DNA of 64,000 nucleotides from Lineus longissimus. Lineage: Eukaryota > Nemertea > Pilidiophora > Heteronemertea > Lineidae. Below are positions 57,864 to 64,000 of the stretch, piece by piece. The notes under the pieces are model-generated. The model was not told where the DNA came from and did no database searches. It saw nothing but the letters and a program-made list of their open reading frames with translations. Numbering within the stretch: the first letter of the stretch is position 1; each line of letters begins with the position of its first letter. A program made the translations under genes and the position numbers. The stretch lies in contig NC_088313.1 of NCBI RefSeq assembly GCF_910592395.1, positions 10,950,937 through 11,014,936 of the forward strand, in the 5' to 3' direction.

Positions 57864-60676
57864 AAGCACCAATCACAAGTTTATCTGTGGTTCAGAACAC
57901 CCTTATAACCACCCAGAGATGCGTAGAAGAATGCAATCAAAGGTATGGAGTGGTTACATATGACCTTGCAGCTGCCAAACCTGCAATGCAGATCCAAGTT
58001 ACTGAAGCACCAAGATTCAACAATATCTTTGTCATGTTGGGTGCATTCCATATTGAAATGGCTTTCTTCAAAGCAGTTGGAAAGTTAATTGCTGAATCGG
58101 GTGGGCCTTGTATGATGACAGAAACAGAGGTTCTTGCCACAGGGTCACTCAATGGATTTATAAGCGGTAAACACTTCAACAGGTGCAAAAGGCTGCATCC
58201 TCTCCTTGCCCTTGCCTTCGAGAAACTTCACTTCCAAGTCTTTCTTCAAACCTACGAACAGAAGGACCAACTGGAGAATTTACTGAATGACTTACAAGTT
58301 CACAGGCAAGATGAACTACCCAGCATTACCACGAATGACCTGTTTCTGAGTTGTGCTAGTGCATATTCAGAATACTCTAACCTCACACGATCAGGAGCAC
58401 ATGGCGCAACTGCACAACTTTGGTTCATGTACATCGATTACATCCGCCTGTACCACCAGCTTGAAAGAAGCATACGAACTAACAACATCAATCTCTTCAT
58501 ATACACCTTGACACCAATCATTGGCTTGTTTTTTGCAACAAACCACGTGAACTACTCACGCTGGCTGTCGAAATTCCAACTAGACTTACTTAATATGGAT
58601 GACACACATCCTGGACTTAGAGACATCCTAGATCAAGGGGCCTTCACTGTTCGCCGCACAAACCACCCATTCAGCCGTTGTCCTGTTGACCTAACATTGG
58701 AACAAACGATCAATGCAGACGCAGCGTCTAGACTAACAGGGATCACGTCCATCACGAATAACTACAGTGCTTGATTTCGATGGATGGTGACCAAATCAAC
58801 ACGAGCATCTTTCATAAACCTCCTTGAAGAAATGGTAGGACTGGTCAAACAGGAGGATACAAAAGCAGAACTACGGCCAAGCCGCATAGAACGTGACAAC
58901 AACGACTTGAAGAAAATTGTCAAACACATTGAAGACACATGCAATCCTTTCAAAGATGAAAGTGAAACATCTGATCTACTCGTCAACATCAGCACAGGAA
59001 AAGCCACAAGTAAAGAAATCAAGAAAAGCCTCCTTAGTGTCCCAGACACAGGGAAAACTCGGCATAAGCAATTCATAGAAGCATGCTCTAATGATGCAAG
59101 CAGGTTTGAAAGGAGTATAACAAAGACTAAATTGATGACCTTTGCCAATGGAGGCGCCAAAAACAAAAAAACTCCAGATCAAAGGATTGCTCGCCTGGTA
59201 TGTACACGTGATCTGATGGGTCGTCTTGTTGTCCTTGCTACAAAGAAGAATCTTGACCTAGAGTACGTTTTTCAGTTTCCCTTAACACCAGTGCCTCTGT
59301 CTATGGGTAATCCTGACGAAACCATGACCAAGACGAGCAAAAGTAAACTGTTGAATGTACTCGAAGGAAAAGTTGCGACAAGTGGAAGACAGGACAGGCC
59401 AGATTCAGTTGATGCATTCATTATTGATGGACCATTTCTGCTACATGTGCTTCCGCCCAATCTGCCCCCAACGTATGAAGGTTTGGCAAGAACCATTCTA
59501 ATCCAGGCTATGATGTCTTCTGCCACCCGCATTCATTTGGTCTTTGACGACTACCCTAAGCCGTCACTAAAGGATGCTGAGAGAGATAGGAGGGGGGTTA
59601 TTGAAAGGACTTACAGAATCACAGGGCCGGAGCAAAGGCGCATCCCAAAGGACATGGCAGATGCACTTAAATCACGATCTTTCAAAAAACAGCTTCCAAT
59701 GTTTCTTGCAGATGAGTGGCAAGATCCCTCCTACGGACACATAATTGGTAGTCGCCACCTATGTCTTGATGTCCCTGGTGAGTGCTTCCACTTCTACGTA
59801 GCAGATGGTATCATGGCAAGAGAAGTGGAAGAAACCTTGAAGACGAATCACCAGGAAGCAGACACAAAGATGGTGATCCATGCCAAGGCAGCAGATAAGG
59901 AGCAGGGAAACCTTGTCATCCGAGCATCCGACACAGACATTGCTGTTATTCTGCTGTTTCACTCTGCAAACCTACATGCTACATTGTGGATGGATACCGG
60001 CACAGCTTCTAAAAACAACAGGTGGTACATTAACATCACTGCAATATCTATCAAACTTGGGCCGCAGATTTGCTCAGCCCTTCCTGGACTTCATGCATTT
60101 ACAGGGTGTGGTTACACCTCCAGCTTTACACGGAAGGGTAAACTGAGACCATTTGAGAAGTTGATAAAAATGAAGGATGTCCAGAAAGCATTTATCGAGC
60201 TTGCTCACGATGAAAAACCAAGTGTGACTACACAAGTCACCTTGCAGCACTACACAGCCAGCATATATGGTGCCAAGGATGGAACAAACCTCAATGATCA
60301 CAGGTATCTGAAGTTTGAGAAGGGTTACGGGCCAAAGATGAGAGGTAAAAATCCCCTTACCAACCTAAAAGGCATTGACGCAAGTGCGATTCCTCCGTGT
60401 GAATCGGAGATAAACATGCACATCAATCGTGTTGCTTTTGTAGCCTGAATGTGGGCACAGGCTGACCAACTAGATTTGAGGCAGGAACCTGACGAGCGCA
60501 ATGGCTGGAAACTGGAAGAAGGCTCATATGTACCTGTTTGGTTCGAAGGCGAAATACTGCCATCAAGCCTTGTTCCAGAGGAGGAAGAAATACTAGAGGA
60601 AGAGGAGCAAGATGAACCAATGGAAATTGTGTCATCGGATGAGGAAAATGAATATGGAGATACTGATGGAAGATGA
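57851..60676 (+). pseudogene. Long-TIR element protein: PIN/XPG-like nuclease candidate, two in-frame TGA
   Basis: One frame of 942 codons broken only by TGA at 58772 and 60446. First part (307 codons): helical, with LGAFHIEMAFFKAVGKLI, GATAQLWFMYIDYIRLYH, FFATNHVNYSRWL. Second part (554 codons): VDAFIIDGPFLLHVLPP, RIHLVFDDYPKPSLKDAERD, HQEADTKMVIHAKAAD, NLVIRASDTDIAVILL and ALPGLHAFTGCGYTS. The spaced acidic residues (Asp in VDAF, Asp-Asp in VFDDY, Glu-Ala-Asp in QEADTK, Asp-x-Asp in SDTD) resemble the metal-binding set of PIN/XPG nucleases. Third part: 76 codons with PVWFEGEILPSSLVPEEEE and an acidic tail. Both flanks of each TGA continue the family pattern, so these are point nonsense changes. 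Confidence 0.65.
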
Positions 60677-61170
60677 ATGACCAGAGTAATTTACATTAGA
60701 TAGGGTATGCAATATTGATGGAAATGCTAATGCAGTGCCAACATAGGCTACACGGTGCGTTACCTCAGCTCAACCTTAGGCACATAATGGTATCCCTACG
60801 ATTTGCTTTTCAATTCATTTGGACGGGCCTCTGATATCTATATTTTTCTAAACAGGTAAAAGATGTTGTGATAAATCATGATCATCACTGCAGTTAAGAA
60901 TCATTACTATTCATAAGCTTTAACAGTGATAATACACTGTGCACAGATTAGATTAAATAAAACGTGAAGGGTTTATTATATCGAGTGTATATAATATTGT
61001 TTGACATTTTTTTCATATTATATTTGTAACACCATGTAATCAGGGTTTAATTACTGCAAATGTGTGACACGATGAACTTTAACTAGTGGCTCTACCTTAG
61101 ATCTAAATAAAGATATGAATAGCTAAACAGATTGACTTAATTTTAGTTCTTGAAATTATTTGGTCTCATC
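60677..61170. other. 3' untranslated region of the long-TIR element
   Basis: AATAAA signals at about 60956 and 61106 on the + strand, then the right inverted repeat. Nothing else. Confidence 0.5.
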
Positions 61171-61758
61171 ACCTTTGGCCCACTCAGAAAAGGGTTAATT
61201 CCCATAATTAACAACTCAGAAGGATTAATAATGTCATAGAGGATCATAAAGAACAGTTTGACACCAATTTCATGCTTGTACTTGAAATGTGCATTAAATG
61301 ACGAATGGGCGTGGTCATCGCATGGCGACCTTTGTCCCACTCAGAAGTGGTTTAATCCCCTTAATTGACAACTCAGAAGGATTCATATGATCAGAGTGAA
61401 CACTAAGGAAGACTTTGACACAGGTTTCATGGATGTACTTGAGATGTGCTTTAAAGGCCTATGGGGCGCCACCTATAGGTCACTCAAAAATGGACTTGTC
61501 CCCATGGTGGACACTTAAGAGTTCATCAATTCGTTTCCGACATAAACAAGTAACCATTTATCATCAATTTGGTTGTTGTACTCCATATGTATTATAAAAC
61601 TAATTTTAGGGGAAATGTGAACAGCCCCCTTTGGCCATCCCAAAAAGCATTACTTGAGAGTTGCAAATTTGGAGGCCTCCATCATATATCTACTGATATC
61701 TGACCTCAAACCTTTTGTACTCAAGATGCTAATTAAATCTTTGCTAGCCCCTGGACTA
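61171..61758 (-). repeat. Right terminal inverted repeat
   Basis: Inverted partner of 56364-56975. Confidence 0.8.
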
Positions 61759-61926
61759 CATGTTCTCTGCAAGTTTTAGTGATTGCCATGTAACTGATGC
61801 TTCATCGGTTCCCATGAAAAAGTAACACAATTTCAGTGACCTTCAACGCTGTTCTTGTTAACTGTTTTGAATTTCGCTGACCCGACCTGCATGCTTGATT
61901 AAGGTAGTTTTGTGCTTATATTGCAG

Positions 61927-61980
61927 ATCAACCGGATACGTTTCATGTTGAGCAGTTATTTGCGAGAAAGATTAAAAAAG
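61927..61980 (+). CDS. GINS4: GINS4 (SLD5) internal exon, 18 codons
   Basis: Acceptor gcttatattgcag| and donor |GTAGGT enclose INRIRFMLSSYLRERLKK. Animal SLD5 has ERIRY(V/L)LSSYLR.RL.K directly after the ..IH.ME that ends the exon at 37337, so the two are consecutive and in phase. The SSYLR segment is a core helix of the GINS A domain. The next exon (IEK... and the C-terminal B domain) was not found in the last 2 kb. Confidence 0.9.
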
Positions 61981-62110
61981 GTAGGTGGAATAATATGGAA
62001 TGTGATAAGCCTCTAGCTGATGAAGGTTTGATTGCTAGTTGCAGGTCGATTTTTACCATGGTTGACACTTATGGTGTGCATATGGTCCTCTTTAACCCAA
62101 TAGAGCGACC

Positions 62111-63005
62111 TATTTTTTACCCCTCGGCCCATAAAGGCTAGAGGGGTATTGTCGAGGCGTTCGCCGTCTGTCTGTCCGTCTGGCCGTCTGTCTGTCCGTC
62201 GGGCCGTTGATCTCGTTTCCGGAGCATATATCCGTAACCATAAATGCTGGCCATTTCATCTCTGGGTGGTTTGAAGGTCTTGTGGTACCATTGTGCCTTT
62301 GGTAGTTTTGACGGTTTTCGACCTGCACTTGGCCCCTGGGGGCGCTTCATGCAAAAAAACTACTTTTGGCTATATCTCATGAATTATGCTAGCTAGAATC
62401 ATGATATTTTTACTGAGGACAGTACTCATGAATCTACATCACATAATACCCGGGTTTTTGATTTGACCTACTTTTCAAGGTCACAGGGGTCAAGTAGCGC
62501 ATATTGACCATCAGTTGTTTCCGGAACATATATCCGTAACCATAAATGCTGGGCATTTCATCTCTGGGTGGTTTGAAGGTCTTATGGTACCATTGTGCCT
62601 TTTAGCAGTTTTGACGGTTTTCGACCTACACTTGGCCCAAGGGGGCGCTTTATGTGAAAAACTACTTCTGGCTATATCTCATGAATTATGCTAGCTTGAA
62701 TCATGATATTTTTACTGAGGACAGTACTCATGAGACTACATCACATAATTCCCGGGTTTTTGATTTGACCTACTTTTCAAGGTCACAGGGGTCAAGTAGC
62801 GTAAATTGACCATCAGTGGTTCCGGAGCATATATCCGTAACCATAAATGCTAGGCATTTCATCTCTGGGTGGTTTGAAGGTCTTATGGTACCATTGTGCG
62901 TTTTGGCAGTTTCGACGGATTTCAACCTACACTTGGCCCCAGGGGGGGCTTCATGCGAAAAACTACTTTCGGCTATATCTCAGGAATTATGCCAGCTAAA
63001 ATCAT
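62111..63005 (+). mobile_element. Helentron-like repeat, family 3 (start and three 300-bp units)
   Basis: Begins with hairpin CCCCTC...GAGGGG (62120-62125, 62141-62146; inner GCC/GGC) and a CTGT/CCGT tract (62163-62206). Three units of about 300 bp follow, starting at 62217, 62516 and 62818 ('ccggagcatatatccgtaaccataaatgct'). They share with family 1 the block 'tttgatttgacctacttttcaaggtcacag(a/g)ggtca'. No end recognised. Confidence 0.6.
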
Positions 63006-63012
63006 GATTTTT

Positions 63013-63300
63013 TTGTAATGTGCGTTGGGGATGACTAGAGGAAGGTTCCTTTTGAAAACGGGCTCGTTATGATTGTCAATATGCTCACAGGGCGGCGTGC
63101 TTGAAATCGGTTTCCGTCAATTTCGAGGAGAACCGTCTGATTAAATTCATTTTTGGTATGTACGTTGAGGGTGACTAGAGCGAGGCTCCTTTCGAAAACG
63201 GGCGCGTTCCGATTATCAATATGCCCAATTCATTTTTGGTATGTACTTTGGGGGTGACTAGAGCGAGGTTCCTTTCGAAAACAGGCTCGTTCTGATTCTC
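63013..63300. repeat. Degenerate minisatellite, three copies
   Basis: 'Atgt(a/g)cgttg(a/g)gg(g/a)tgactagag(c/g)(g/a)agg(c/t)tcctttcgaaaacgggc(g/t)cgtt' starts at about 63015, 63157 and 63238; units of 81-140 bp. Confidence 0.65.
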
Positions 63301-63413
63301 AATACTAGCATATACCGGAGGCGCGGGCTGTTCGAGGTATAAAAATCGGATTGTGTGGGTGCTGGAATGTTGTGGGTTTGGTGTAAATGGGGTGCTGGTT
63401 TGTGAGTTACACT

Positions 63414-64000
63414 TTTTTTAGCTCAGCTGACAAAGTCAGCGGAGCTAGTAGAATAGTTGTTCAAATGGTGTCCGTCCTGCAATCCATCCATCCATCCATC
63501 CATCTAGGGACCCATCTGTGGACAAAATTGGACATTTCTGACCGGGAAGGCCTGGCCACTTCGTTGACGGTGCTAAATTAGGAGTTGTCCAAGGTGAACT
63601 CAAAAAACGAAAAATCAGCGCGATCCGACCTATATTAAGAGAATGAGGTCATTTCGCGTTTAGATTTCTTTCCCTTTTTACCTCGGTCCACAGAGCAAAT
63701 ATTGATTTCAAATATGGCTGAATATTTTTTAATATTTTTTCATTTTTTACTTTTAATGGAATTAATATAGTTTTCACCGCCAGTTGGCGCTGCAGGCACA
63801 TTGACTGTATTTTGGCGATTTCAAATTTGGAGGTGGCTCAACTTTTTTGCAAGCAGTGCTGCTGATATAATTGGCCGATCGATAGAAGAGATGCCACCAT
63901 TTAAAAATGGCGGTAGTCGCTGCTTCAATGAAGGTGAGTGAACTTTCTCATGTTCAATCGGTTGATACTCTTTTAATCAACATGATACTCTTTTAATCAA
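63414..64000 (+). mobile_element. Helentron-like repeat, family 2, 5' part (runs off the window)
   Basis: TTTTTTTAGCTCAGCTGACAAAG, CCATCC microsatellite (63482-63502), 'aatcagcgcgatccgacctat' and 'caccgccagttggcgctgcaggcac' as at 19286-19650. Confidence 0.65.

Larger units (their letters stand above)
56364..61758 (+). mobile_element. 5.4-kb DNA transposon with about 600-bp terminal inverted repeats
   Basis: Inverted arms 56364-56975 and 61171-61758, from TAGTCCAGGGGCTAGC inward to CCAAAGGT, about nine in ten positions matching by eye. CAT stands outside both ends (56361-56363, 61759-61761), a probable 3-bp target duplication. Between the arms is one + strand gene of about 1,200 codons, split by two frameshifts and two TGA stops, with a PIN/XPG-like region. 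XPG-type nuclease plus 3-4-bp target sites would fit the Academ superfamily; I regard that as a hypothesis. The left arm carries a 20-base insert 'cagagattgagcaatagc' copied from the neighbouring repeat. Confidence 0.65.
37338..61926 (+). other. GINS4: GINS4 intron of 24,589 bp
   Basis: Starts GTGGGTGTAG and ends gcttatattgcag. Both neighbouring exons end at codon borders (phase 0). It contains at least seven identified transposable elements plus minisatellites, some on each strand, so transcription of GINS4 must pass through them. Confidence 0.85.

Overview
This window is eukaryotic. It is animal nuclear DNA, most likely from a marine invertebrate. It has spliced exons with GT..AG borders, THAP and LTR/non-LTR retroelement coding remnants, tri- and tetranucleotide microsatellites, and repeats of the 'AGCTCACC...CGTCCGTCGTCC' and 'AGCTCAGCTGAC...CAGCTGAGCGCC' type that I know from mollusc, echinoderm, hemichordate and lancelet genomes. 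I cannot name the species.

The only cellular gene I recognise is GINS4 (SLD5), a subunit of the GINS replicative-helicase complex, on the + strand. One 49-codon exon lies at 37191-37337 and the next, of 18 codons, at 61927-61980. They are separated by a 24,589-bp intron packed with transposons. Its first exon and its 3' half were not found here.

Layout. 0.08-5 kb: Helentron-like repeats ('family 1') and a broken CR1/L2-like LINE. 5.7-12.2 kb: a family-2 repeat start, two nested Helitrons, a 3.06-kb hAT-like element and a duplicated segment. 12.2-18.2 kb: a decayed BEL/Pao element with a 116-bp MITE in its reverse transcriptase, then a Ty3/gypsy remnant with PBS, integrase, PPT and 3' LTR. 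19.3-21.9 kb: a complete family-2 element. 24.8-32 kb: a repeat interrupted by a 5.77-kb TTAA-flanked Kolobok-like element with a two-exon THAP protein gene, itself hosting a family-1 element and a piggyBac-like MITE. 33-34.2 kb: a second piggyBac-like MITE with an 80-bp minisatellite. 35.7-37.1 kb: a triplicated 192-bp unit with a Helitron in the third copy. Inside the GINS4 intron: a family-1b element nested in a family-1a element (38.5-41.9), a Kolobok-like element in two copies (42.9-45.6 and 51.2-55.4; one carries a hAT, the other a LINE), a BEL/Pao element with paired LTRs (47.1-49.9), and a 5.4-kb element with about 600-bp terminal inverted repeats and a large nuclease-like ORF (56.4-61.8). 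62.1-64 kb: a third Helentron-like family and the start of another family-2 copy.

Two themes stand out. First, many insertions have a matching empty site in a paralogous copy within the same window, so boundaries and target duplications can be read directly. Second, three abundant repeat families share one architecture. Each has an invariant GCTCA...TGAGC core with a family-specific, mutually complementary 4-base extension, a 5' microsatellite and a 3' hairpin; family 1 shows compensatory changes in that hairpin. Families 1 and 3 also carry about 300-bp internal units, each holding an extended nuclear-receptor half-site TCAAGGTCA beside a second half-site.
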